The notes: generated from the sequence alone by a model not told the origin. A stretch of DNA of 64,000 nucleotides from HXMU1420-13 sp965228545 (GCA_965228545.1 OZ245822.1:682001-746000), one strand, 5' to 3'. Positions 51,213 to 60,923 are shown, counted from the first letter of the stretch. Numbers and translations are program-made.

Positions 51213-51842
51213 TTAAGTATCAAGGCCGACTTTTTCTAGATCTGAACTCAGATCAACTGAGGTCGGTTTTTTTGTGTTGATGAACGGCAAGATTAAAGCA
51301 AGAAAAAGACAAGCCGAACCAAGGGCGAATAGTACCCAAGCGATTTCTCGATAGCTATCTAGTACATCAAGAGAATTAAGAATATTTGTGAAATCGTGCG
51401 CTGTTTTTGGAAGGTTACCGATGAGTGGTAAATCCTGAAATTTGGCGTCGGCACAATAGGCTGCGGTATCAAGCCAACTAAAGCCGAGCCAAAACAGAGA
51501 GAATTGCATTAACCATTTTTGGTGATTCCAATAACCGGAGAATAAAAGAATAGTGGGAATCAGAAGCTGAAGTAATGTTCCACCTATTATAGTAATAAAG
51601 CGAAATCCGAAAATACTAAAAATAGTATGTCCTGCTTCATGAATGAGTAAAGTGGTAAAATCTAAAACTACCAGAAAAGGCGAGATTATTGCCGGATAAT
51701 CATACTTCACAGCCATAAGAATATTCCTGGCTAAAGCCATCCAAAACTGATGAAAAACAATACCGGAAGGTATGAGTAGCAAAATCGACCAAACCCACTT
51801 TTTGATAAAACTAAGTGCTATGTCAATGCTTTCTTGTTTCAA
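51213..51842 (-). CDS. Membrane protein with HEAGH metalloprotease-like motif
   Basis: A 209-residue protein with about five membrane helices. The second region contains LLIHEAGHTIF (about 62-72), the HExxH zinc motif of M50-like intramembrane proteases. The second metal ligand (an NPDG-like motif) is not visible, and the motif is reduced to a TAAYCADAKFQDLPLIGNLPK segment, so peptidase activity is unproven. Its start overlaps the downstream-oriented glycosyltransferase gene stop by four bases (ATGA), indicating translational coupling. Confidence 0.65.
   Translation of the reverse strand: MKQESIDIALSFIKKWVWSILLLIPSGIVFHQFWMALARNILMAVKYDYPAIISPFLVVLDFTTLLIHEAGHTIFSIFGFRFITIIGGTLLQLLIPTILLFSGYWNHQKWLMQFSLFWLGFSWLDTAAYCADAKFQDLPLIGNLPKTAHDFTNILNSLDVLDSYREIAWVLFALGSACLFLALILPFINTKKPTSVDLSSDLEKVGLDT
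51223..51273 (+). terminator. Terminator-like structure after DUF1761 gene
   Basis: GGCCGAC near 51224 pairs with GTCGG (51262) around an inner hairpin GATCTGA-AC-TCAGATC, followed by seven T residues. It overlaps the 3' end of the convergent gene, so it may be a terminator for the plus strand only. Confidence 0.4.
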
Positions 51843-52939
51843 TATTTTATTATATCAGAGAACTTTTTTCTACCCATAATAAAATAGTGCCAGATCATTA
51901 AAATGGGCTTAAGAAGCAAGCTGCTTCGAGTTTTACGCATTGCTTTTCGCTTTGTGATAAGTTTAGAAAGGGCTGAATAAAAATGGATATGAGCTTTAAA
52001 AATTACAGCAAATTCCTTGGGCCTTCCACCTAGTAGCGAACGGAATGCTGCAACACCATCTAAAACCATACGAAGGGGTAACTTGTACCATAGTTGAGAA
52101 GCAGGAAGATTTTTGCAAAGCATATACAAACTGTTTCGGAAATTATAGTACACTTTTCTCGGCGACCCCATTGGCAAAGAACCACCACCCAAATGATAAA
52201 CTACACTTTCCGGTGTATACCTAGCGGTGTAACCGTAATTAAGAGTGCGCCAACAAAGATCAATTTCTTCCATGTGAAATTCGAAGTCCTCATCGAAGCC
52301 GTCAAGCATAGTAAAAACTTCTTTGCGAATAGCGAATGCAGCTCCGGAAGCCCAAATGATTTCAACAAAATCATCATACTGCCCTGCATCTTTCTCAACA
52401 GAATGCAGCACCCTTCCTCTGCAAAAAGGGTAGCCAAGCCAATCAAGGTACCCACCGGCAGCACCGGCATATTCGAAATAATCGGGCTGTTCAACGCTTA
52501 AGAGTTTTGGTTGAACAATAGCAACATCATCATTCGCTTCGAACGCATTTGATATTCCTACTAGCCAATCAGGCGTTACTTTAACATCGTTATTTAGAAA
52601 AAGAAGAATCTCTTTTTCAGCGTAGGGAACGGCTCTGTTATTACCACCCGTATAGCCGTAATTATCATCGAAAGCTGCAATTTTTACTTCAGGATAGTGT
52701 TCTTGGAGCCATTCTTTGCTGCCATCGGTAGAATTATTATCTGCAATAATAATTTCGAAATTCGGGTAATCTGTAGCCGCAACCGAAGGAAAAAACCGCT
52801 TCAAATGATGCAATCCGTTCCATGTAACAATAACAATGCTGAATCCCTTCAATGGAATAATATTTTGGCCTTTTTGGTTACGGTTTCTGTAGGAGAATAC
52901 GACGAAAAATCGTTTCTTTGATACCCCAACAACAGCCAT
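51839..52939 (-). CDS. Glycosyltransferase family 2
   Basis: A 366-residue GT-A inverting glycosyltransferase of the rhamnosyltransferase type. It begins FSIVIVTWNGLHHLKRFFPSV, then ADNNSTDGS, LFLNNDVKV (the DxD-like motif as NNDV), FDEDFEFHMEEIDLCWR and the YYNFRNSLYML motif. The ATG at 52939 makes a 30-residue leader that is not conserved; a TTG at 52850 (LKGFSIVIV) is an alternative. It is first in a two-gene unit with the HEAGH protein and divergent from the phosphodiesterase. Confidence 0.87.
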   Translation of the reverse strand: MAVVGVSKKRFFVVFSYRNRNQKGQNIIPLKGFSIVIVTWNGLHHLKRFFPSVAATDYPNFEIIIADNNSTDGSKEWLQEHYPEVKIAAFDDNYGYTGGNNRAVPYAEKEILLFLNNDVKVTPDWLVGISNAFEANDDVAIVQPKLLSVEQPDYFEYAGAAGGYLDWLGYPFCRGRVLHSVEKDAGQYDDFVEIIWASGAAFAIRKEVFTMLDGFDEDFEFHMEEIDLCWRTLNYGYTARYTPESVVYHLGGGSLPMGSPRKVYYNFRNSLYMLCKNLPASQLWYKLPLRMVLDGVAAFRSLLGGRPKEFAVIFKAHIHFYSALSKLITKRKAMRKTRSSLLLKPILMIWHYFIMGRKKFSDIIKY

Positions 52940-52956
52940 GATGATACCAAAATTGT

Positions 52957-53472
52957 ATGATCAAAATTGGTCTTATTTCAGACACACACAACTTTTTAGA
53001 CCCACAGGTGTTCGACTATTTCGAAGAGTGCGACGAAATATGGCATGCCGGTGATTTCGGTACTATAAAGATTGCACAACAGCTTGAAAAGATAGCGCCC
53101 GTACTGGGAGTTTATGGTAATATTGATGGCAAAGACATACGCGACGAATATCCGCTCCATCAACGGTTTACCCGCCAAGGCATTGACTTTTGGATGACGC
53201 ATATCGGCGGAATCCCGGGTAGATATTGCATTCCCATCCGTGAAGAAATGGAGAGTAATCCACCGGATGTATTCATTTGTGGGCATTCGCACATCCTAAA
53301 AGTAGCACGCGATCAGAAACTGAATAAAATGTTATTTATTAATCCCGGAGCAGCAGGGAAGCAGGGCTTCCAAGAAATGCGTACTATTTTACGTTTCGTA
53401 ATTGACGAGGGTAAAATTCAAAATGTGGAAGTGATTAACCTCGGAAAAATGGGGAAAACACTTCCAATTTAA
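52957..53472 (+). CDS. YfcE/MJ0936-type metallophosphodiesterase
   Basis: A 171-residue protein of the YfcE/MJ0936 family of small phosphoesterases. Motifs: LISDTHNFLD, HAGDFGT, VYGNIDG, THIGG, CGHSHI and NPGAAGKQGFQEMRT. These act on phosphodiesters in vitro; the physiological substrate is unknown. Confidence 0.9.
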   Translation: MIKIGLISDTHNFLDPQVFDYFEECDEIWHAGDFGTIKIAQQLEKIAPVLGVYGNIDGKDIRDEYPLHQRFTRQGIDFWMTHIGGIPGRYCIPIREEMESNPPDVFICGHSHILKVARDQKLNKMLFINPGAAGKQGFQEMRTILRFVIDEGKIQNVEVINLGKMGKTLPI

Positions 53473-53475
53473 GAG

Positions 53476-54948
53476 TTATTTTTCGAAACGATTTACCAGA
53501 TTGATTACATTTAATGCGGATTGTACAACTAACGGAATTCCTCCTCCAGGATGGGTAGATCCGCCAACCAGATAAAGCCCTTCCAAGCTTTTAAACTTAT
53601 TTCGAGGGCGAACGAACGCAGAGAACATACTATTCGACGAAGTTCCGTAAATAGATCCTTTATTGGAAGAATACTTTTTATAGAAGTCGTTTGGAGTGAT
53701 TACTTCTTTCACCATAATATGTTTAGAAAGATCTGTTAAGCCACGTTTCTCAAGTTCTTTAACAATAAAGTCTGCATAAGTGTGGCTCTCTGCATTCCAG
53801 TAAAAAGCATCGGAAAGATAGGGAGCATTAACCAGTACAAATAAATTTGATCCGTTTGGCAAAGCGTGCTCAGGATCTGAATATGAAGTATTTGCCACAT
53901 AAATGGTTGGATCATCGGGCATAACATTTGCACTAAATATTTGATCAAACTCTTGCTGATAATCTTTGGTGAAAAAAATGTTATGATGAACGAGCTGCTC
54001 GTATTGTTTACTAATTCCCAGCAATAACACAAAGCCGGAACATGATGGCTCGATGGCCGCTGCTTTCTTTTTACTCGATGCTGTTACTACAGAAGTATCT
54101 AATAGTTTAGTTATGGTTTCGGTAGCATCGCTGTTTGACACTATGATGTCAGATTCGATGAGCTGTTCGTTTACTTTAACCGCTGTAACTTTATTTTTGC
54201 TAGAAATAATTTGCTGAACCGATGCTTCAAAATGAAATATACAACCGAGCGACTCAGCTAGATTTTTTAGTGATTTAGCCAGGGTATATAATCCTCCTTT
54301 GATGTAAAAACCACCTTGATTTATTTCAACATGGGGAATTACGTTTAATGTGGCAGGGGCGAGGTAGGGCGAACTCCCATTATAAGTGGTAAATCTTTTA
54401 AAGAATTTGCGTAGATATTCAGATTGAAATTTAGAATCTACTCTTGTTGAAACCGTGCTGAATGCATCAATCCCGAAGAATGAAAACAAATCTAGTTTTC
54501 TAAAATCTGATAAACTGTAAAGTGGATTGTAAATAAAGGCGTCTGCGGTTTTATTGTATATGTTTTCGGCATAATTCAGGAACTCGGAATAAGCCTGAAC
54601 ATCTTCAGGAGCAATCTTCTGGATTTCTTCCAGTGTGCGAAGTCGATCGTCGTAGCAATTAAATTCGGTCCCATCCTGATAAAAATATCGGCAAATAGGA
54701 GTTAGTGCCTCTAAGCGCAATTCATGCTCTAACGAAGTACCGCATCGTTGATAGAGCTCAGCGAGAACATGGGGCATGGTTAGTAAAGAGGGGCCGGTGT
54801 CAAATGTGAATCCATTTTTTGAAAAACGATTCATTTTGCCACCTACATTAGGCTGTTGCTCAAAAATAGTAACCGTGTGATTCTCTGAGGCCAGCAAACA
54901 CGCTGTTGCAAGTCCACCAATGCCCGCACCAATTATACTTACCTTCAA
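53476..54948 (-). CDS. Carotenoid desaturase, CrtI/CrtD family
   Basis: A 490-residue FAD-dependent desaturase of carotenoid synthesis. The N-terminal dinucleotide site is VSIIGAGIGGLATACLLAS, followed by GGKMNRFSKNGFTFDTGPSLL, and the C-terminal motif is LEGLYLVGGSTHPGGGIPLVVQSA (the PGxGxP family end). The start is taken as TTG 54946-54948, which follows an AAAGG ribosome binding site and precedes NLKVSIIGAG; the ATG at 55044 overlaps the gene on the other strand. Whether it is a phytoene desaturase or a 3,4-desaturase cannot be told. Confidence 0.85.
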   Translation of the reverse strand: MKVSIIGAGIGGLATACLLASENHTVTIFEQQPNVGGKMNRFSKNGFTFDTGPSLLTMPHVLAELYQRCGTSLEHELRLEALTPICRYFYQDGTEFNCYDDRLRTLEEIQKIAPEDVQAYSEFLNYAENIYNKTADAFIYNPLYSLSDFRKLDLFSFFGIDAFSTVSTRVDSKFQSEYLRKFFKRFTTYNGSSPYLAPATLNVIPHVEINQGGFYIKGGLYTLAKSLKNLAESLGCIFHFEASVQQIISSKNKVTAVKVNEQLIESDIIVSNSDATETITKLLDTSVVTASSKKKAAAIEPSCSGFVLLLGISKQYEQLVHHNIFFTKDYQQEFDQIFSANVMPDDPTIYVANTSYSDPEHALPNGSNLFVLVNAPYLSDAFYWNAESHTYADFIVKELEKRGLTDLSKHIMVKEVITPNDFYKKYSSNKGSIYGTSSNSMFSAFVRPRNKFKSLEGLYLVGGSTHPGGGIPLVVQSALNVINLVNRFEK

Positions 54949-54981
54949 ATTTTTGGTACCTTTTGAATTATCGTTTTTATT

Positions 54982-56163
54982 ATGCTTCAACTTCTTCGAA
55001 ACCCCAAAGTACTTCAATTCATTCAAGAAAATCTGCACGAACATCCGGCAGATTTAATTCTAGGCGCTCACAAACATACAGGATTACCCATTAAAGCAAT
55101 TGCTACGCAAATTGAAGCACGCCAGCGTATTCGAACAAAGTTGCCGGAATGGTATGCAAACCATCAATTAATCGTACCAAGAAAAGAAAACTTGGAGCAG
55201 GCTAGTTCAGAAAGTACTGCTAAGTATAAAGCACACATGGTAAATGGAAATACGCTGCTTGACTTAACCGGAGGAAGTGGAGTTGATGCGTATGCATTTA
55301 CTAAGAGTTTTGCAAAAATCGATTATGTAGAACCCAATGAAGAATTATGCAATTTAGCGATGTATAATTTTTCGGTGCTGGATGCAAATATTGATGTACA
55401 TAATCAGTCGGCCGAAGCTTTTCTGAATTCCAATTCAAAAAAATACGATTTGGTTTATCTCGATCCATCACGAAGAAGTGCCTCAAATGAACGATTGGTA
55501 GCTTTAGATGAATACTTGCCCAATGTAGTTGAACTTCAACGCGAGTTATTTAACATCACCAAGCAAGTGCTGGTAAAAGCTTCGCCAATGCTTGACGTTA
55601 AAAAAGCAGTGAGGCAGCTTCAGAAGGTGATCAAAGTAATCTGTTTGTCGGTTGATAATGAAATGAAAGAAGTGTTGTTTTTGATGGATGCAGATGCATC
55701 AACTAGCGAACCTGAAATTGTGTGCGAAAATCTCGGTAACCCTAAAAGTGCAGTATTCAGCTTTTGGCCTAATGAGGAAGAGCAAGCTGTAAGTAACTAT
55801 TCGGAACCGAAAGAATTTGTATATGATCCGTTTACAGCTATTAGAAAAAGTGGAGCCTTTAATTTATTTGGCGCGCGGAATCAACTATCAAAACTAGCTC
55901 CAAACACTCATTTATACACATCAAACGAATTTAAAAAAGACATTCCTGCAAGAGTATTCAAAGTAGTAGGCGAATGTAAAGTAGGGGCGAAAGTGATTCG
56001 TAAAGCCGCAACTAATGGGTTTATTAATGTGATTTCAAAGAACTATCCGCTTTCGGCGTCTGAAATAAAAAAGAAGTATAAATTGCAGGATGGAGGAGAG
56101 CAATTTCTGATTTTTTGTACGTCGAATAATCGTAAACTTTCCCTTTTGTGCGAACTTATGTGA
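54982..56163 (+). CDS. SAM-dependent methyltransferase with THUMP-like C-terminus
   Basis: A 393-residue protein. The N-terminal helical part (about 1-80) is followed by a class I methyltransferase fold: motif I LLDLTGGSGVDAYAF, motif II YVEPNEELCNL and motif IV LVYLDPSRRS. A C-terminal THUMP-like domain covers about 270-390 (FNLFGARNQLSKLAPNTHLYTS, RVFKVVGECKVG, INVISKNYPLSASEIKKKYKL). The substrate is presumably an RNA. The family is uncharacterised. Confidence 0.85.
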   Translation: MLQLLRNPKVLQFIQENLHEHPADLILGAHKHTGLPIKAIATQIEARQRIRTKLPEWYANHQLIVPRKENLEQASSESTAKYKAHMVNGNTLLDLTGGSGVDAYAFTKSFAKIDYVEPNEELCNLAMYNFSVLDANIDVHNQSAEAFLNSNSKKYDLVYLDPSRRSASNERLVALDEYLPNVVELQRELFNITKQVLVKASPMLDVKKAVRQLQKVIKVICLSVDNEMKEVLFLMDADASTSEPEIVCENLGNPKSAVFSFWPNEEEQAVSNYSEPKEFVYDPFTAIRKSGAFNLFGARNQLSKLAPNTHLYTSNEFKKDIPARVFKVVGECKVGAKVIRKAATNGFINVISKNYPLSASEIKKKYKLQDGGEQFLIFCTSNNRKLSLLCELM

Positions 56164-56172
56164 GAGTTTCGA

Positions 56173-57222
56173 CTAATGCCTGAGCAGTGAATCTACTTCT
56201 GATTCCTGATCGAGTTCGTTGGCAATAAATTGGAAATTCAGACGGAATTTACCCACTGTTTCTAGGGTGTATGAACATTCGAGTTGTTGTAATTGCAACT
56301 TGATTAAGGTTTGACCCAGATTTGTTGAATGTTCAAATGACATACTTTCGCCATATCCAATGCCGTCGTCTTCGTATACAAACCGTAGTTCGCGCCCAAC
56401 AGCCGCCATGTTAATGTAAATATTACCTTCCTTCCGGCTGGCAAAAGCATATTTTACACTATTGGTAAGCAGTTCGTTAAACATCAAGCCCAACGGAATA
56501 CATTGATTCATATCCAAGCGATAATCAGGGACATCAATATGCAAATGTATGGTTCGGTCGCCTTGAATGGTTTGTTGGATGCTAGGCAGGATTCTACCTA
56601 AATAGGTATTTATATTCACCGCATCCATATCGTTTGAATCGTAAATGAGTTCGTGCACTTTAGCGATGGAGTGTACACGATTGATACTTTGTTGAAATGG
56701 TAATTTCAAACTGGCATCATTAAACTCGTTTACTTGAAGCTCGAGCAAACTGGAAATTATGGTAAGATTGTTTTTAACCCGATGATGAATCTCTGCCAAC
56801 AGAATAGACGCTTTGTCTTGTAAATAATACTGTTGAAGTCCGCGATCTACCGTAAGTAAAAAATCATCCTCATTCCATGGCTTGGTTAGATAACGATACA
56901 AATCTGCTTTGTTGATGGCGTTCATGGCAGAGTCGAGGGCAGCCTGGCCGGTGAGTAATACTTTGATGCTTTTGGGGAACCGTTTGTGGAAAATGGTAAG
57001 AAATTCATCGCCATACATTCCCGGCATAATTTGATCGGAGATAGCCATAACAACGGTTTGGCCCAACTCGTCCAATTCATCAACAATTTCAAGTGCTTCC
57101 TCGCCGCTTTCTGCGAATTCGTATTCGAAGCGAGTTCCAAATTTACGAATCAGTTGCTTACTTAATGAATTCAGAATGATCTGTTCATCATCTATACAAA
57201 GAATTACATCCTTTTTATTCAT
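56173..57222 (-). CDS. Receiver-HisKA_2 histidine kinase
   Basis: A 349-residue protein: receiver (about 1-130; CIDDE, phospho-Asp in AISDQIMPG, Lys in YLTKPWNEDDF), then HisKA_2 (AEIHHRVKNNLTIISSLLELQ) and ATPase domain (MFNELLTNSVKYAF, YEDDGIGYG). It overlaps the upstream membrane kinase by eight bases and is thus its likely receiver partner. It is a paralog of 61380-62438. Confidence 0.87.
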   Translation of the reverse strand: MNKKDVILCIDDEQIILNSLSKQLIRKFGTRFEYEFAESGEEALEIVDELDELGQTVVMAISDQIMPGMYGDEFLTIFHKRFPKSIKVLLTGQAALDSAMNAINKADLYRYLTKPWNEDDFLLTVDRGLQQYYLQDKASILLAEIHHRVKNNLTIISSLLELQVNEFNDASLKLPFQQSINRVHSIAKVHELIYDSNDMDAVNINTYLGRILPSIQQTIQGDRTIHLHIDVPDYRLDMNQCIPLGLMFNELLTNSVKYAFASRKEGNIYINMAAVGRELRFVYEDDGIGYGESMSFEHSTNLGQTLIKLQLQQLECSYTLETVGKFRLNFQFIANELDQESEVDSLLRH

Positions 57223-59125
57223 AATTAAGCTCCGTATCTAATGGTTCTGTACCTACATCGGTTGAGTTATCGTTACTTTTATCGGCAACTTTACTGGGTT
57301 TGATAATAGGTATTTTAACCTTAAAGCAAGTTTTTCCTGGTTTAGTGTCAACTTCTATTTCTCCTGAGTGTTCGTTAATAATTTCTTTTGAAATACTGAG
57401 CCCCAAACCCGTTCCTTCGCCCTTGGCATTGGTGGTAAAATAAGGTTCAAAAATATGGGGCAAAACTTCATCAGGAATACCTGGCCCGCTATCTTCCACT
57501 TCTACAGAAACCCATTGATCGTCGATCTTTTTGAGACGAATAGTGATAGTTCCATTACCATTCATGGCTTGTATCGAGTTATGGATCAAATTTGTCCAAA
57601 CTTGGTTTAATCGCCCCGGATAGCATTTAATTCTTGGTACTTGTTCAAATTCTTTGTGAATCGTAATTGCGCGTTTTGTCTTGTTATGCAGTATGATCAA
57701 TGTATTTTCCAGATCATCTTTTAAACAAGTAAACGATTCGGTTTCATTATCAATACGCGAATAGGTTTTTAAGGCTTTTACCAGTTGTATGATGCGCGAA
57801 ATTGCAATTCGGATATCACGAACATGGATTTGTGACATTCCAATATTGTGGAAAGAGTTGATGACCATTGGCCCAAACTCATCGTCGAATAACGGTTCGA
57901 TTTGTTGTATACTTTCTGCAGTAAAGCCAATCTGAGCCAGCAAGCGGCTATAAAAAGCAGAGTCCATCATCGAGTTTATTACCTTAAGCTTCTTAATTTT
58001 GCGAGCTTCTTTGCGAACTTCCGAGGTGGTTAAACTTTTTTCAGCTCCGATAATTTGCTTACAGGTATTTAAATACAACACTTTCTTGTGATTGGGAACT
58101 GCATCGGTAACGATTATCAAATCGTTAAGTATGTCGATATAATCACGGTTAATTTCGTCGATTGCACTATTTATAGCACCAGATGGTGTATTTATTTCGT
58201 GTGCTACACTAGCAACAAGCTGCCCAAGTGCGGCCATCTTTTCGGATTGAACTAACTTAACTTGAGTGTTCTTTAGGTCATTGAGGGTATTGGTGGCTTT
58301 TTCTTTCTCTTTTTCTAACTGTAAACTTTGCTTTTCAAGTTCGATGTAAGCGGTTGTAAGTCGGTTATTTCGTTCTGAAAGTGAATGATTAAAGTTTTCC
58401 ATTTCAACCATCCGGAGCCGTTGAGAATCAACCAGTGTATCGAGCATGGTATTAAATGAGCGTGCCAGTACTTTAATTTCTAAACTGCCTTGTTCTTCGT
58501 TTGCACGTATTTCAGGGTTATCGGTGGAAAACTCTTGGGCTACTTTTTTAAGGTTCTCAACCGGGCGAGTAATTCCATTTGCAACAAAGTAAGCACTTAT
58601 CGAGGCACCTACGGCGATAATTAATGTGATAAAAATGAGGTTTATCGTGGCTTTGCTCCGCGATTGTTGTATATAATCGGTATTAAAACCGATATAGATA
58701 TTTCCAGTGCCCGATAAATTGGAATACCATTCTAAATTTTTGACAAAATGTTCGGTACCTTTTTCTAAAGACGATGGGATGTCACTTAGGTTAATTTCTT
58801 CAACAGTTAGGGTATCGGGGAAACTTGCCAGTAACTCATGAAATTCGTCGTAAATCAAAATAAAGTCGATATTTTGATTTCGGGTTGCCCATGAAAAAAC
58901 CTCGCTAATACTCTCGAAATTTTCCTCCTTTAAACCTATTTCTAGGCCTAGGCGTACAGCTTCCAACTGCAATTGGGCACTTGCATCATACTCTTTATAC
59001 ACCAGTTTATTTTGAATGGTGTTGTTTATATAAGCAAATAGAATAGTGGTTACTACCGCAATAGCGGTAACAATCAGCATTAGTTGATGCCTTAGTGGGA
59101 TATCGTTGAATTGCTTAAAACTCAT
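57215..59125 (-). CDS. Membrane sensor histidine kinase with HAMP domain
   Basis: A 636-residue kinase. Membrane helices at about 14-32 and 158-183 enclose a periplasmic domain of about 125 residues. A HAMP domain (about 185-238) and a coiled coil follow. The phosphoacceptor is SVAHEINTPSG (about 297). About 130 residues separate this from the ATPase part (NQVWTNLIHNSIQAM N box, VEDSGPGIP, EGTGLGLSISK), an insertion longer than in standard HisKA kinases. It overlaps the phosphate-binding-like gene (11 bases) upstream and the receiver-kinase gene downstream. Confidence 0.9.
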   Translation of the reverse strand: MSFKQFNDIPLRHQLMLIVTAIAVVTTILFAYINNTIQNKLVYKEYDASAQLQLEAVRLGLEIGLKEENFESISEVFSWATRNQNIDFILIYDEFHELLASFPDTLTVEEINLSDIPSSLEKGTEHFVKNLEWYSNLSGTGNIYIGFNTDYIQQSRSKATINLIFITLIIAVGASISAYFVANGITRPVENLKKVAQEFSTDNPEIRANEEQGSLEIKVLARSFNTMLDTLVDSQRLRMVEMENFNHSLSERNNRLTTAYIELEKQSLQLEKEKEKATNTLNDLKNTQVKLVQSEKMAALGQLVASVAHEINTPSGAINSAIDEINRDYIDILNDLIIVTDAVPNHKKVLYLNTCKQIIGAEKSLTTSEVRKEARKIKKLKVINSMMDSAFYSRLLAQIGFTAESIQQIEPLFDDEFGPMVINSFHNIGMSQIHVRDIRIAISRIIQLVKALKTYSRIDNETESFTCLKDDLENTLIILHNKTKRAITIHKEFEQVPRIKCYPGRLNQVWTNLIHNSIQAMNGNGTITIRLKKIDDQWVSVEVEDSGPGIPDEVLPHIFEPYFTTNAKGEGTGLGLSISKEIINEHSGEIEVDTKPGKTCFKVKIPIIKPSKVADKSNDNSTDVGTEPLDTELNYE

Positions 59126-59567
59126 TTCTAATTTCGAAGAGTACGTTCATATCTGCAGTAACCCTTGAGGAGGGAAGATACCCTACCGTTCCAGGATAAT
59201 CGGTTACCACTTCGATCATTTCAGAAATGGAATTAACCACTTTAGGTGGGATAGATTTGCCCGTGAATTGAGCCTTCAACCATATCTTTTTGATCTTACC
59301 GGGCGTTAACCCAAGAACTACGTAGAATTGAATTCGGAGATAATTATCGCCTTTATAATCTGCTAATCTTATTCTGTTGCCATCATCCCAATTCTGTGAA
59401 TTCAAGGTGTACATTGCTTTCAGGCGTTCTATATCAATCTTTTTTGTATCTATTTGTTCGTTTACCACTACCGAGATACTTTCTTGAGTATCTTGAGCAT
59501 AAGTTGGTGCTAATAAAAAGAGGTGCAAGCCAATAATAAATAAGTATTTATTTGCCAGATATTTCAT
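59115..59567 (-). CDS. Phosphate-binding-like periplasmic protein (single lobe)
   Basis: A 150-residue secreted protein (signal peptide 1-24, ending TYAQ). It resembles the small PstS-like substrate-binding proteins that stand alone (IERLKAMYTLNSQNWDDGNRIRLADY, FTGKSIPPKVVNSISEMIEVVTDYPGTVGYLP). It is too small for a normal two-lobed PstS, and no transporter genes are adjacent. Its place between a porin and a sensor kinase suggests it presents a ligand to the kinase. Confidence 0.75.
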   Translation of the reverse strand: MKYLANKYLFIIGLHLFLLAPTYAQDTQESISVVVNEQIDTKKIDIERLKAMYTLNSQNWDDGNRIRLADYKGDNYLRIQFYVVLGLTPGKIKKIWLKAQFTGKSIPPKVVNSISEMIEVVTDYPGTVGYLPSSRVTADMNVLFEIRNEF

Positions 59568-60802
59568 CAGAATATGGTGCTCACTCCCAAGCTTATCATA
59601 TTAATAGAGTATTCCAGATAATCATTGGCGCCAATAACACTATTAAGGTATTGAAGCTTTATTGAAGTGTTTTCGTAAGGTTTCCAGCCACCACCTATAC
59701 TGTATATGTTTATACCCCCGGCCGAAGGTGTATTGGCCTGAACAAATTCGAAGGAGTAGTCTTTACTTAAGCTGTAATACCCGAAGGCATAAAATCGGTC
59801 GCTAAGGTGGTAGGTTAATCCACTATATAAGAAAAATTTGTTCAGATTTGCGTTTGCATAGGCAGGTGTTTTTCGAATATTGGAATGATCGTGGTAGGCA
59901 CCCATGTATTCGCCTTCAAACGAGAAATCAGAAATATTAAACGATAAATCCAATCCAAGACGATAACGGTTGATTTCACCAAGTACTGGGGTGGTTAAGC
60001 CCGGAAGGCGAAACATGGAATTTTCTTCCTTAGTTTTATTGTCTTTATCGTAGGTGAACGAAACACCTGCTTTGAAATTCTGGAGATTTTGAATGACTCC
60101 AATTCTGCCACCGAACAGTAAAGTTTTACTTATGTTTTCGCCGGGATACAGTGTTCCAGAATTTTCGTCAATCGAAAAACTGTTGTCTACTTCTTTCCCC
60201 AAAAAAGAGTTTTCAGCGTTACCAACATACAAAGCGTACTCTATAGAATGATTGGCGTGTAGTTTTTTTGATCCGGATACCTGAAAATAGGCGCTTTGTG
60301 GTTTATAATCCTCCACATACACCAACGAGCTGAGTAAGCCTTCGTACATAAGTGGACGTATTAAGTAGGGAAACAATGGGAGCCTGTTCTTAATCTCAGT
60401 TAGGTTATTGAATTTTGGTAGAAGCAGGCCCGCTTTAAGCTCGATTGATTCTGAGAACCGGTAGTTGATCCAGCCTTCAGGTATTTCGAAGTTCCCACTG
60501 GGAACTTTAGTTGAATAAGAGCCTGATGCCTCTAAGCTTAAAAAAAAGAGACTTCGCTCGTTGATAGGCTTTTGAAAGAACAGATTTACCTGATGTAAAG
60601 AAAAAGAATTTGATTCAAACGACTGTTCAAAATCAAAGGGTATCAGATTGGATTCATTTACCGTAAAATCCATCATTTTTGCATTAAAAAGCACTTGCGC
60701 AAATCCAAATACATATAGCTCGTCTTCTTCTTGGGCAAAGCTTTTTGTAGTACAGAAGAATCCAAGAAGCAAAACAAGTGCTGCCTTGATAAAATATTTC
60801 AT
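59567..60802 (-). CDS. Outer-membrane beta-barrel (porin-like) protein
   Basis: A 411-residue protein with a signal peptide (about 1-23, ending SFAQ). The first strand is ELYVFGFAQVLFNA and long alternating aromatic strands follow, ending NMISLGVSTIF with a C-terminal Phe, typical of outer-membrane barrels. It is the first gene of the four-gene operon with the phosphate-binding-like protein and two kinases (stop and start share one base). The ATG at 60802 opens the signal peptide; the ORF extends nine codons further. Confidence 0.8.
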   Translation of the reverse strand: MKYFIKAALVLLLGFFCTTKSFAQEEDELYVFGFAQVLFNAKMMDFTVNESNLIPFDFEQSFESNSFSLHQVNLFFQKPINERSLFFLSLEASGSYSTKVPSGNFEIPEGWINYRFSESIELKAGLLLPKFNNLTEIKNRLPLFPYLIRPLMYEGLLSSLVYVEDYKPQSAYFQVSGSKKLHANHSIEYALYVGNAENSFLGKEVDNSFSIDENSGTLYPGENISKTLLFGGRIGVIQNLQNFKAGVSFTYDKDNKTKEENSMFRLPGLTTPVLGEINRYRLGLDLSFNISDFSFEGEYMGAYHDHSNIRKTPAYANANLNKFFLYSGLTYHLSDRFYAFGYYSLSKDYSFEFVQANTPSAGGINIYSIGGGWKPYENTSIKLQYLNSVIGANDYLEYSINMISLGVSTIF

Positions 60803-60923
60803 GTGTAATCCCAATCTGGTAATAGCCAAGTTCTAAAGTGTTAAAACTCTTATCGGACTCGGTTAATTAATATTAAGGGGTGGTCGATAATTGAATGAAT
60901 CCATAAAAAAATTCGGGCAAAAA

